DNA of 64,000 nt from Lysobacterales bacterium (lineage in GTDB: Bacteria; Pseudomonadota; Gammaproteobacteria; Xanthomonadales; Ahniellaceae). The notes under the pieces were generated by a model. It searched no databases, was not told where the DNA came from, and was given only the letters and a program-made list of their open reading frames with translations. This document shows positions 52,919-63,494 of this stretch, piece after piece. A program made the position numbers and the translations under genes. Numbering within the stretch: position 1 is the stretch's first letter; each line of letters opens with the position of its first letter. Location of the stretch: NCBI GenBank assembly GCA_016721845.1, contig JADKHK010000013.1, positions 310,001 through 374,000 on the forward strand, read 5' to 3'.

Positions 52919-54811
52919 ATGTCGGAACGGATGCAGAAACGCGAGTTCTACGGCGCCGTGGCCGGGGTCGCGTTGCTCGTGTTCGCGATGGCCTGGCGCT
53001 GGCTGTTCCCGTGGCTGGAGCGCATCGACTGGTCGCGGCCCGCGGTGCCGGTGGTCGAGGCGGTGCCGGAGCGCGTCAGGGAACTGGCAGCCCAGGCCGA
53101 GTCGGCGCCGCCGGACGAGGTGATCGAGGAAGAACCCGTACCACCGCCGGGACAACTCGACGAAGCACAACGCAAGCAGGTCGACGAATGGCTGACCGCA
53201 GCCAACGCGGCGGTGGAGGAGCGGCGCTGGCTGTCGCCGGACGACGACAATGCCTTGCGCTGGTTCGGCAAGGTGCTCGATCTCGATCGTGGCCATGCGA
53301 AAGCGCGAATCGGACGCAGTGCCGTGCTCGATGCACTGTTCGTGCAGGCGGATCACCTGCTGGATGAGGGCGACGCCAAACTGGCCGAAGATCTGGTCGA
53401 TGCACTCGATCAGCACGGCATCGACGATCGGCGTGCGTCGGTCATCGCCCTGCGCATCACCCGACTCGCGGACGTGCGCGCGCAATTGGCCGAGGCGGCG
53501 CAGCGCATTGCCGCCGGCGCGATCTTCGAACCCAGCGACGCCAGCGCAGTCGCGGCTTTCCGCCAGGCACTGGTGCTCGACCCGCGCAATCGGGCTGCGG
53601 CGAAAGGCCTGGGCGACATCGAGAACCAGGTGCTGGATGACGCCTTGCGGGCGGCGTCGGAGCAACGCTTCGCCGATGCCGATGCGCTGTTCGTGAAGGC
53701 AGTGTCGATCGGTGCCGAGTCCTCCAATCGCGCCGACTACGAACAGAAGATCGGCGAACTCAAGGCACGTGCGAGCGAGGATTTCCTGCTGCGTGCCGAG
53801 GCGGCGCTGGCCACCCGAGACCTGGCCAACGCCGCGATCCTGCTCGAACAGTCGCGTGCGCTCGGCGCGGCGCCCGAGCGCATTGCCGCCGTCGAGCAAC
53901 GACGCGCGAATGCCGCCTTGTATGCGAACTACCAGCCCGGCGACCGCTTCAGCGATGCCTTCAAGGATCGCAGTGGCGAAGGCCCGCAGCTGGTCGTGGT
54001 GCCGGTCGGCGAGTTCCTCATGGGGTCGCCGGACAGCGAGCCCGGACGCAGCGCTGCCGAGGGGCCGCAGCATCCGGTGCGCATCACCCGCCCGTACGCA
54101 TTGGCGCGCAACGAGATCACCGTCGCCGAATTCCGTCGCTTCGTGCGCGAGTCCGGTTATCGCAGCGATGCCGAGCAGCGCGGCGATTCGAATGCCTACG
54201 ACGAACGCACCGGGCGCATCGTCAAGCGCAAGGACGTGTCCTGGGACAGCGATTTCCAGGGGGGGCGCGCGAAGACCGCCGAGCCGGTCGTGCATGTGTC
54301 CTGGAACGATGCCGCCGCCTATGCGGCCTGGCTGAGTACGGCCACCGGACAGCGCTATCGCCTGCCCAGCGAAGCCGAGTTCGAGTTTGCACTGCGTGCC
54401 GGCACCACCAGCATCTATTGGTGGGGCGATGGCCATCCGACGCGCCTGGTCGGCAATCTGACCGGCGACGGCGATCGATCCCGCAGCAAGCGCACCTGGG
54501 CCAAGTCCTTCGATCACTATCGCGACGGCTTCTGGGGGCCTGCGCCGGTCGCGCGCTTCGAGGCCAACGGCTTCGGTCTGTTCGACCTGGGAAGCAATGT
54601 CTCGGAATGGGTCGAGGACTGCTGGCACCAGAATTTCCTGCGCGCACCGGAAGACGGCTCGGCCTGGGTCAATCGCGGTTGCGTGAAACGCGTGGTGCGC
54701 GGCGGTTCGTGGGGGAGCGAGCCGGATCAGGCGCGTTCGGCGTATCGGCTCGGTGTCGCCGCGGATACCGGCAGCGCGCGCGTCGGCTTCCGCGTCGCCC
54801 GCGACCTGTAG
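52919..54811 (+). CDS. Membrane-anchored FGE-sulfatase-domain protein without catalytic cysteines
   Basis: 630 residues. A short cytoplasmic N-terminus, one membrane helix (about 10-30, VAGVALLVFAMAWRWLF), a long helical tetratricopeptide-like region (about 75-330) and a C-terminal formylglycine-generating-enzyme-like domain (about 345-630: VVVPVGEFLMGSPDSEP, EITVAEFRRFVRESGY, RLPSEAEFEFALRAGTTSIY, RVVRGGSWGSEPDQARSAYR). True FGE has two catalytic cysteines just after RGGSW; here there are none, so it is probably a binding or structural member. The start at 52919 gives MSERMQKREFYG. Confidence 0.85.
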   Translation: MSERMQKREFYGAVAGVALLVFAMAWRWLFPWLERIDWSRPAVPVVEAVPERVRELAAQAESAPPDEVIEEEPVPPPGQLDEAQRKQVDEWLTAANAAVEERRWLSPDDDNALRWFGKVLDLDRGHAKARIGRSAVLDALFVQADHLLDEGDAKLAEDLVDALDQHGIDDRRASVIALRITRLADVRAQLAEAAQRIAAGAIFEPSDASAVAAFRQALVLDPRNRAAAKGLGDIENQVLDDALRAASEQRFADADALFVKAVSIGAESSNRADYEQKIGELKARASEDFLLRAEAALATRDLANAAILLEQSRALGAAPERIAAVEQRRANAALYANYQPGDRFSDAFKDRSGEGPQLVVVPVGEFLMGSPDSEPGRSAAEGPQHPVRITRPYALARNEITVAEFRRFVRESGYRSDAEQRGDSNAYDERTGRIVKRKDVSWDSDFQGGRAKTAEPVVHVSWNDAAAYAAWLSTATGQRYRLPSEAEFEFALRAGTTSIYWWGDGHPTRLVGNLTGDGDRSRSKRTWAKSFDHYRDGFWGPAPVARFEANGFGLFDLGSNVSEWVEDCWHQNFLRAPEDGSAWVNRGCVKRVVRGGSWGSEPDQARSAYRLGVAADTGSARVGFRVARDL

Positions 54812-54854
54812 CCACTACACTCCTTCGTTTCGCCCGGGCGCGACTGGAACAGCC

Positions 54855-55742
54855 ATGGATGCACGATTCGGAATGAACGGCCAGCGTCGCCGCGGCGGCA
54901 TGCGCTGGTGGGTGCTGCTGCTGTTTGCCGGTTATCTCGGCTACTACTGGCTCAGCCATCGCCAGGAGGCCTCGTTTACCGGCCGCACGCAGATGGTCGA
55001 TACGACGATGGATCAGGAAGTCGCGCTCGGCCTGCAGGGCTTCGAGCAGATTCTCGGCCAGTCGCAGGTGGTCACGACCGGAGAGACCGTCAATTCGGTG
55101 CGCGAGATTGCCCGTCGTCTGATCGAGGCCGGTCCGAAGCTGGAACAGTATCTGGCGACGACGCGCGGTGTTCAGGCGACCACGCCGTGGGACAAGTTCG
55201 AGTGGGACGTCGCAGTGATCGAGTCGGAGGAGGCCAACGCGTTCTGCCTGCCTGGCGGCAAGATGGCGGTCTATACCGGCATTCTGCCGATCACCCGGAA
55301 CGATGACGCCCTCGCCAACGTGATGGGCCACGAGATCGCGCATGCCATCCTGCGCCATGGTGCGGAGCGCATGGCGCAGCAAAAACTGGTGCAGCTGGGT
55401 TCGGTCGCGGCCGGCATGTCGACCAGCGACATGGACCCGCGCCAGCGTCAGTTGCTGATGGCCGCGATCGGCGTCGGCACGCAATTTGGCGTGACCTTGC
55501 CGTTTTCGCGCAGTCACGAATCCGAGGCCGATCATGTCGGGTTGATGCTTGCGGCTGCGGCCTGCTTCAACCCGGCCGAGTCGATCGGCCTGTGGCAGCG
55601 CATGGGGGAGCATTCGGCCGGCAAGGCGCCGCCGGAGTTCATGTCCACCCATCCGTCGTCCGAAACACGCATCCAGCGCTTGCAAGCCTGGATGGATGAA
55701 GCGAACCAGATTCGCGCTCAATTCTGCGGGAACCAGCAATGA
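54855..55742 (+). CDS. M48 family metalloprotease, membrane-anchored
   Basis: 295 residues. One N-terminal membrane helix (about 17-34, RWWVLLLFAGYLGYYWL) anchors a periplasmic M48 domain of the LoiP/YggG kind: zinc site HEIAH at 159-163 (NVMGHEIAHAILRHG), third ligand in SHESEADHVGL. These proteases take part in envelope protein quality control. ATG 54855 is chosen since it starts just before the anchor. The gene overlaps the downstream methyltransferase by four bases. Confidence 0.92.
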   Translation: MDARFGMNGQRRRGGMRWWVLLLFAGYLGYYWLSHRQEASFTGRTQMVDTTMDQEVALGLQGFEQILGQSQVVTTGETVNSVREIARRLIEAGPKLEQYLATTRGVQATTPWDKFEWDVAVIESEEANAFCLPGGKMAVYTGILPITRNDDALANVMGHEIAHAILRHGAERMAQQKLVQLGSVAAGMSTSDMDPRQRQLLMAAIGVGTQFGVTLPFSRSHESEADHVGLMLAAAACFNPAESIGLWQRMGEHSAGKAPPEFMSTHPSSETRIQRLQAWMDEANQIRAQFCGNQQ

Positions 55743-56923
55743 AGAATATCCAGGCCCAGGACGCACTGCCGGTGGTGCGACTGAAGATCGAACGCAAGTC
55801 GAATCATCCGTGGATCTTCCAGAAGATGGTCGAGAAACCGGAACCGAAGCCGCGTCCCGGCAGCATCGTCGAAATCTACGATCGCGAAGGCACGTTCTGC
55901 GGCCGGGGCTTCTACAACGGCCATTCGCGCATCACCCTGCGCGTGCTCAGCGAGGATCCGGACGAAGCGATCGATGACGACTTTTTCCGTCGCCGCATCG
56001 CCGAGGCCATCGATTTGCGTCGCAATGTCCTGAAGCTCGATGCCGTGACCGATTCCTATCGCGTCGTGCATTCGGAAGGCGATGGGCTCTCCGGGCTGGT
56101 CGTCGACCGCTTCGGATCACTGCTGGTGATCGAATACTTTTCGGCCGGCATGTGGAAGCAGCGCGATCTGGTGCGGCGCATCCTCGACGAACAGTTTCCG
56201 AACTCGACCATGTACTGGTTCGCCGAGGAACATGTCGCCAAGCAGGAAAGTTTCGACTGCAACGTGCCGAGCCCGCCGCCGCCGGTCACCATCACCGAAC
56301 ACGGTCTCAAGTTCCGGGTCGCGGCCGGTGGACGCCACAAGACCGGCTTCTTCTGCGACCAGCGCGACAATCGCCGGCGTCTCGCCGATTTCACCCAGGG
56401 CGCGCGCGTGCTCGACCTGTGCTGCAACTCGGGTGGTTTCGCGGTCTATGCGAAGGCCCTCGGAGGCGCCGAGGAAGTGGTCGCGGTCGATCTCGACGAG
56501 CAGATCATCGAAGTCGCCAAGCACAACGCGCAGCTGAACAAGGCCAAGGTGCGCTTCATCCACGCCGACATCTTCCCGTGGCTGCGCGACGCCGCGAACA
56601 ACGGCGAAGAATTCGACACCGTCATCCTCGACCCCGCGAAGATGACGCGTGACCGCGAGCAGGTGATCCCGGCGCTGAAGAAATACCTCGACATGAACAA
56701 GCTCGCGCTCGGCGTCGTGAAGCCGGGCGGCATCTTCGTCACCTGTTCCTGCACCGGCCTGGTCAGCGAAGAACAGTTCCTCGACATGATCCGCCGCGCT
56801 GCCTTCTACGCGAACCGCACCGTACAGATCCTCGAAGTCCGCGGCGCCGGTCCGGACCACCCGTGGATGGCCCACGTCCAGGACTCGCGCTACCTCAAAG
56901 CCGTGTTCTGCCGGGTGTTTTGA
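55739..56923 (+). CDS. SAM-dependent 23S rRNA methyltransferase, RlmI-like
   Basis: 394 residues. An N-terminal PUA-type domain (about 1-75: RKSNHPWIFQKMVEK), a central linker domain (DGLSGLVVDRFGSLLVIEYF), and a class I methyltransferase domain with the SAM motif VLDLCCNSGGFAVYAKALGG, acidic EVVAVDLDEQIIE, DTVILDPAKM and the cysteine-bearing FVTCSCTGLV. It matches the RlmI group that makes m5C in 23S rRNA, though the exact site cannot be told from sequence. Translationally coupled to the M48 gene by ATGA. Confidence 0.9.
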   Translation: MKNIQAQDALPVVRLKIERKSNHPWIFQKMVEKPEPKPRPGSIVEIYDREGTFCGRGFYNGHSRITLRVLSEDPDEAIDDDFFRRRIAEAIDLRRNVLKLDAVTDSYRVVHSEGDGLSGLVVDRFGSLLVIEYFSAGMWKQRDLVRRILDEQFPNSTMYWFAEEHVAKQESFDCNVPSPPPPVTITEHGLKFRVAAGGRHKTGFFCDQRDNRRRLADFTQGARVLDLCCNSGGFAVYAKALGGAEEVVAVDLDEQIIEVAKHNAQLNKAKVRFIHADIFPWLRDAANNGEEFDTVILDPAKMTRDREQVIPALKKYLDMNKLALGVVKPGGIFVTCSCTGLVSEEQFLDMIRRAAFYANRTVQILEVRGAGPDHPWMAHVQDSRYLKAVFCRVF

Positions 56924-56936
56924 AGTCGACTGACCG

Positions 56937-57524
56937 TCAGTTCTCGAAGCCGAGCTTGGTCAGGTCTTCGCTGCGCACGAGGGTCAGACGTTCGCCGGTG
57001 AGGCGTTCGAGGGTGTGCGGCCAGCCGCCGACGGCTTCGAGCAGATGTGCGGCTTCATCCGGGGTCTTGCCGAGGTATTTCATCGCGTAGGCGGCATAGA
57101 CGTTGCTGGCGCGCCAGCCGACCGTGCAATGCAGCAGGATCTTGCCGTTGCTGGCATCCACTTGTTTCGCGAAGGCCGCGAGCAATTCCGGCGTGTAGGC
57201 CTCGGCCTTGTCGATCGGGTGGGTGCTGTAGGCGATGCCGAGCGCGGCCAGTTCGGCACGTTCGTCGAAGCCGATGTTCTCGACGGTCATTTCTTCGGTG
57301 CCGCGCACGTTGAAGACCTGGACGATGCCGCGCTCCTTCAGCGACTTCAGGTCGGCCAGCGTCGGTTGTCCGGCGACGACGATGCGGTCGAAGCTGCGTG
57401 CTTTGTCGAAGGCGGACTCGGGTGCGGCGGGCACGGCGTTGGCGGCAGACGGCGCCGGTTCGCGCGAAGTGGCGCAGGCACCGAGCAGCATCGTCAGCAA
57501 CAGGAGGGGCAGGGCAGGGCGCAT
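56937..57524 (-). CDS. Lipoprotein with tyrosine-phosphatase-like (DUF442/BLH) domain
   Basis: 195 residues. Lipoprotein signal with LLGAC (Cys17). The domain (about 40-175) carries the cysteine-phosphatase loop HCTVGWRAS (132-140, Cys133, Arg138), with the upstream general-acid region THPIDKAEAY and the family opening IVVAGQPTLADLKSLKERG. It resembles the phosphatase-like domains found with beta-lactamase-like hydrolases. Exported and lipid-anchored, substrate unknown. GGAG precedes the ATG. The terminal KLGFEN only superficially resembles the GFE tail of secreted proteins here. Confidence 0.85.
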   Translation of the reverse strand: MRPALPLLLLTMLLGACATSREPAPSAANAVPAAPESAFDKARSFDRIVVAGQPTLADLKSLKERGIVQVFNVRGTEEMTVENIGFDERAELAALGIAYSTHPIDKAEAYTPELLAAFAKQVDASNGKILLHCTVGWRASNVYAAYAMKYLGKTPDEAAHLLEAVGGWPHTLERLTGERLTLVRSEDLTKLGFEN

Positions 57525-57611
57525 CGTGGACTCCGCGGTGATCGAGTGGGAGGCGCGAGCATGCCGCGGCCACCCCGGTACGGGAAGTGTCGGCTCCGTC
57601 ATAATGTGCCG

Positions 57612-59150
57612 ATGACCGACATCGTTCTCGCCACCCTCAATGCGCGTTATGCCCATGCCTCGCTGGGATTGCGCTACCTGCGCGCCAACCTCGGTAACCT
57701 GCGCGAGCGCTCCTGCATCCGCGAATTCGTGATCGGACAGAAGAGCGAGGAGATCGTCGAACAGATCCTGGCGGAGCGGCCGCGCATCGTCGGACTGGGC
57801 GTCTACATCTGGAATGTCGACGAGTCGACGCGGCTGGTCGCGATGCTGAAATCGGTCGCGCCCGAGATCATCGTCGTGCTCGGTGGTCCCGAGGTCAGCT
57901 ACGAGACGAACGAGAGCCGCATCTGCGGCTATGCCGATTACGTCGTCACGGGTTGGGGCGATGTCACCTTCGCGAGCCTGTGCGCGCAGCTGCTCGCCGG
58001 CGAGACCCCGGTCGCGAAGATCATCCCGGGTGAGCAGCCGCCGCTGGAACAGTTGGTCCTGCCTTACGGCGAATACGGCGACGAGGATGTCTCGCGTCGA
58101 CACATCTACGTCGAAGCCTCGCGCGGCTGTCCGTTCAAGTGCGAGTTCTGCCTGTCGGCGCTGGACAAGACCGCCTGGCCGTTCCCGCTCGAGGCTTTTC
58201 TCGCGCAGATCGACACCCTGTGGCAACGCGGCGTGCGCCAGTTCAAGTTCGTCGACCGCACTTTCAACCTCAAGGTCGACACCTCGCTCGCCATTCTCGG
58301 GTTCTTCCTGGACAAGCTCGACGCGAATCCGGCCGATCCGCCCTTCGTGCATTTCGAGCTGATTCCCGATCATCTGCCGGACAAGCTCAAGGCCGGCATC
58401 GCGAAGTTTCCGGCGGGCACCCTGCAGTTCGAGATCGGCATCCAGACGTTCGACGCGGCGACGCAGGCGCGCATCTCGCGGCGCCAGAAGAACGAGGTTG
58501 CCGAAGCGAATATCCGCTGGCTGCACGAACACTCGCAGGCGCACCTGCATGTGGACCTGATCGCCGGTTTGCCGGGCGAGGACGTGGACAGCTTCGCCGC
58601 CGGCTTCGACCGACTGGTGCGCATGGGGCCGCACGAAATCCAGTTCGGGATCCTGAAGCGGCTGCGCGGTGCGCCGATCGCGCGCCACACCATCGAACAC
58701 GGACTGCGCTTCAATCCGGAGCCGCCGTACAACATCCTCGCGACCGACGTGATCAACTTCGCGACCATGCAGCGCCTGTCGCGCTTCTCGCGCTATTGGG
58801 ACATCGTCGCGAACTCCGGGCGCTATCCGCGCACGACGCGGTTGCTGCTCGGCGATGCGCCGTTCGCACGCTTCTTGGCCTTGTCCGACTGGCTGTACGC
58901 CAAGACGAAGCAGACCCATGCGCTGGCCCACGAGCGCCTGGTGCATTTGCTGCACGAGCATCTGGTCGACGTGCAAGCGCTGGATCGGGGCGACGTCGAG
59001 GTGGCCGTGCTCGCCGACTATCGCGACGCCGGTGGCCGCACGCGACTGGCCTTCGAAGCGCCGGATTCGGTGCTGCCGTCACCGCGGCCGCGCAAGGCGG
59101 CCAGCGCGACGCCGGCGCGGCAGGCCCGGCATCGGGCAGGAGAGGGATGA
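57612..59150 (+). CDS. B12-binding domain radical SAM protein (DUF4080)
   Basis: 512 residues. N-terminal cobalamin-binding-like Rossmann domain (about 1-140, IVGLGVYIWNVDESTRLVAM, VVLGGPEVSYETN), then a radical SAM domain with the cluster motif GCPFKCEFC (Cys173, Cys177, Cys180), IEVGIQTFD-like strand FEIGIQTFDAATQARISRRQ, and a C-terminal DUF4080-type domain (NILATDVINFATMQRLSRFS). Probably modifies an organic substrate using SAM chemistry; the reaction is unknown. Its stop overlaps the next gene's start. Confidence 0.9.
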   Translation: MTDIVLATLNARYAHASLGLRYLRANLGNLRERSCIREFVIGQKSEEIVEQILAERPRIVGLGVYIWNVDESTRLVAMLKSVAPEIIVVLGGPEVSYETNESRICGYADYVVTGWGDVTFASLCAQLLAGETPVAKIIPGEQPPLEQLVLPYGEYGDEDVSRRHIYVEASRGCPFKCEFCLSALDKTAWPFPLEAFLAQIDTLWQRGVRQFKFVDRTFNLKVDTSLAILGFFLDKLDANPADPPFVHFELIPDHLPDKLKAGIAKFPAGTLQFEIGIQTFDAATQARISRRQKNEVAEANIRWLHEHSQAHLHVDLIAGLPGEDVDSFAAGFDRLVRMGPHEIQFGILKRLRGAPIARHTIEHGLRFNPEPPYNILATDVINFATMQRLSRFSRYWDIVANSGRYPRTTRLLLGDAPFARFLALSDWLYAKTKQTHALAHERLVHLLHEHLVDVQALDRGDVEVAVLADYRDAGGRTRLAFEAPDSVLPSPRPRKAASATPARQARHRAGEG

Positions 59151-59929
59151 TGCGCATGTTCCTGTGGGGGCTGGGTCTGTTCCTGTCGACGGCCGCGCGG
59201 GCCGATCCCCCGTATTCGGGCACCATCTTTCTCGATCCTGACATCATCACGTCCAGCGACCCGACGACCTATAGCGGGCTCACCTATACCGGCCGGGGCA
59301 ACCGGGTGATGTTTGACCGTCGAGTCAACGCCTTCGTGACCTACAACGCTTATCTGTTCAATGCCTTCTACAGCGATGGACTTCAGATCGAATTCCAGGT
59401 CAATCCCGAGTACGGGAGCGTTGCATCGGCCCAGGTGGAAGTGGCGTTGTATGCGCCGGTGATCGGGCGTCTGCCGCGCGCGCTGCGCGCCAATGTCCTG
59501 ACTGGTTGGGTACATCGTGGCGACGAGGCCTTCGGCGGCGGCAACCAAAACCTGCTCATCCATACCGGATCGATCGCGCAGAGCTACATCGCCGACGGCA
59601 TTCTCGAAGAAGCCTTCGTACATGAAGCGTCGCATTCGTCGCTCGACGGCCCGCACGCGGCATCGTCCGGATGGCTGGCTGCGCAGCAGTCGGACGCCGA
59701 GTTCATCTCGACCTACGCCCGCGACAATCCCACCCGGGAAGACGTGGCCGAAACCTTTCTCGTTTACCTCGCGGCGCGCTGCCGATCGTCGCGTGTGCCG
59801 GTCGCCATGGTGAACACCATCGAGGCCACGGTGCCGGCGCGGCTCGACTATTTCGAGTCGGCGCAACTCGCGCTGGCACCGGTGGTTTGTGACTGGGAAG
59901 TTTTTCGCAACGGGTTCGAAACGCCGTAG
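59147..59929 (+). CDS. Secreted HExxH zincin-like protein with GFE tail
   Basis: About 260 residues. A signal peptide (MFLWGLGLFLSTAARA) precedes a compact domain with HEASH (159-163, EEAFVHEASHSSLDG), a metalloprotease-like zinc site, and a downstream TREDVAETFLVYLAARC helix. It ends VVCDWEVFRNGFETP, one of the GFE-type tails. The start is among ATGs at 59147, 59150 and 59156 after GGAGAGGG. Overlaps the radical SAM stop. Substrate unknown. Confidence 0.85.
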   Translation: MMRMFLWGLGLFLSTAARADPPYSGTIFLDPDIITSSDPTTYSGLTYTGRGNRVMFDRRVNAFVTYNAYLFNAFYSDGLQIEFQVNPEYGSVASAQVEVALYAPVIGRLPRALRANVLTGWVHRGDEAFGGGNQNLLIHTGSIAQSYIADGILEEAFVHEASHSSLDGPHAASSGWLAAQQSDAEFISTYARDNPTREDVAETFLVYLAARCRSSRVPVAMVNTIEATVPARLDYFESAQLALAPVVCDWEVFRNGFETP

Positions 59930-60053
59930 ACGCAGCCCCGGTCCAAGGCGGCCGAAACGATCGTGTTCGTTGGTGTCGAAATACCCGCTGTCCGTTCGAC
60001 TAGATCCAGACGATGCAGCCGATCGTCGACCCCAACCCAGAGGAGCTGTCGCC

Positions 60054-60467
60054 ATGCCCAAGACCATCATCATCAGCCTGCCCGTCACCGATCTCGAAGC
60101 ATCGGTGCGCTTCTACACAGCCCTCGGCTTCGTGCACAGCCCGCAATGGTCCGACGACACCGCGGCGCACTTCGTCTGGAGCGAGACGATCAGCGTGATG
60201 CTGCTGACCCAGGCCAAATGGCAGACCTTCACCACGCGACCGATTCCGCCGCCGACCTCGAGCGAGGTGGCGCTGGGCCTGTCTTGCGACAGTCGCGCGG
60301 AGGTCGATGCGATGAACGCGGCCGCAGCCGCGCATGGCGGCGTCGCCGACATCAATCCGGTCCAGGACCATGGCTTCATGTACGGCCGCGACCTGATGGA
60401 CCCAGACGGTCACATCTGGGCGCCCATGTGGATGGATCCGGTCGCGATGGCGGGCGAGGGCGCGTGA
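60054..60467 (+). CDS. VOC-superfamily (glyoxalase/bleomycin-resistance-like) protein
   Basis: 137 residues with the two beta-alpha-beta-beta-beta modules of the VOC fold (IIISLPVTDLEASVRFYTAL, then GFMYGRDLMDPDGHIWAPMW). It resembles the lactoylglutathione-lyase-like group seen in toxin resistance and metabolism, but the substrate is unknown. AGAGGAG precedes the ATG. It is followed after one base by a second VOC-like gene, then a YdeI-like gene, forming a small operon. Confidence 0.88.
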   Translation: MPKTIIISLPVTDLEASVRFYTALGFVHSPQWSDDTAAHFVWSETISVMLLTQAKWQTFTTRPIPPPTSSEVALGLSCDSRAEVDAMNAAAAAHGGVADINPVQDHGFMYGRDLMDPDGHIWAPMWMDPVAMAGEGA

Positions 60468-60468
60468 C

Positions 60469-60954
60469 ATGAGCACACCTGCGAAGAACACGATCTGCCT
60501 CTGGTACGACCGCGACGCCGAAGCTGCGGCACGGTTCTATGCCGCCACCTTTCCGGACTCGTTCGTCGGCGCCGTGCATCGGGCGCCGGCCGACTTTCCG
60601 TCAGGAAAGAAAGGCGATGTCCTGACCGTCGAGTTCAGCGTGCTCGGCATTCCCTGCGTCGGGCTGAACGGCGGGCCCGCGTTCAAGCACAGCGAGGCGT
60701 TTTCGTTCCAGGTCGCGACCAAGGATCAGGCCGAGACCGACCACTACTGGAACGCGATCGTCGGGAACGGCGGCCGCGAAAGTGCCTGCGGCTGGTGCAA
60801 GGACCGTTGGGGCCTGAATTGGCAGATCACGCCGATCGTGCTCGTCCAGGCGGTGACCAGTCCCGATCCGGCGGTGGCTCAGCGCGCGTTCGAGGTGATG
60901 ATGACGATGCGCAAGATCGACGTCGCGGCGATCGAAGCGGCCGTTCGCGGTTGA
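60469..60954 (+). CDS. VOC/PhnB-like protein
   Basis: 161 residues of the PhnB/3-demethylubiquinone methyltransferase-like VOC group: ICLWYDRDAEAAARFYAATF, VEFSVLGIPCVGLNGGP, AFSFQVATKDQAETDHYWNA and the WGLNWQITP strand. Function unknown; likely a small-molecule-binding or resistance protein. Starts one base after the previous gene. Confidence 0.87.
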   Translation: MSTPAKNTICLWYDRDAEAAARFYAATFPDSFVGAVHRAPADFPSGKKGDVLTVEFSVLGIPCVGLNGGPAFKHSEAFSFQVATKDQAETDHYWNAIVGNGGRESACGWCKDRWGLNWQITPIVLVQAVTSPDPAVAQRAFEVMMTMRKIDVAAIEAAVRG

Positions 60955-61205
60955 TGGCCACGACCAAGCTCGAGCACGGCACCGTGCATCCGTTGCCGCC
61001 GGATCTCCGCAAGGCGATCGCGGCGGATGCCGTCGCGACCAGTGTCTGGATCGACATCACGCCGCTGGCGCGCAACGAGTGGATTTGCTGGGTCACCTCG
61101 CCCAAGAAGGAAGAAACCCGGCGCAAACGCATCGACGTCGGCATCGACAAGATGCGCTCGGGCCTGCGTCGCCCCTGTTGCTGGCCGGGGTGTCCGCATC
61201 GCTGA
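60954..61205 (+). CDS. YdeI/OmpD-associated-type short protein
   Basis: 83 residues beginning MATTKLEHGTVHPLPPDLRK, with WIDITPLARNEWICWVTSPK then KKEETRRKRIDVGIDKMRSG, the C-terminal module of YdeI-like (DUF1905/bacteriocin-protection) proteins. It ends with a Cys-rich CCWPGCPH. Its ATG overlaps the previous stop by one base (TGATG). Role unknown. Confidence 0.8.
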   Translation: MATTKLEHGTVHPLPPDLRKAIAADAVATSVWIDITPLARNEWICWVTSPKKEETRRKRIDVGIDKMRSGLRRPCCWPGCPHR

Positions 61206-61273
61206 ATGCGGCCGGGGGCGATGCGCGCCTTCCGTTCGATGTGCCGGATCAAAGGCTCTGCGACAATGCCCGA

Positions 61274-63316
<2,043 letters not shown>

Positions 63317-63388
63317 GAGTGGCGCCGTCACCATTGTTTTCCGGGCGCGGCAAGAACTCTCGCTCCTTTGGGCGACTCCCTGCGCAAC

Positions 63389-63404
63389 TGTGATCACGAT
63401 CACG
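63389..63404. promoter_or_regulatory. CRP/Clp-like binding site
   Basis: TGTGA-TCACGA-TCACG matches the CRP/Clp consensus TGTGA-N6-TCACA at 9 of 10 positions. A TAGACT at 63407-63412 could be the -10 element of a promoter 83 bases before the following secreted-protein gene, placing the site near -35. Predicted only. Confidence 0.5.
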
Positions 63405-63494
63405 GATAGACTGCGCCCTGAATCACGTTTGCCGGCACAGGAGTGGCTTCCTGTCGGCGTCGCTTTTCCGGAATTCGGTCGACGGTGGTTGTGA

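Noticed and set aside
56937..57524. Lipoprotein ending KLGFEN as another member of the GFE-tail group.
   Set aside because: It lacks the (F/Y)-x-(N/D)-G-F-E pattern before GFE, is a lipoprotein, and the residues fit its own domain end.
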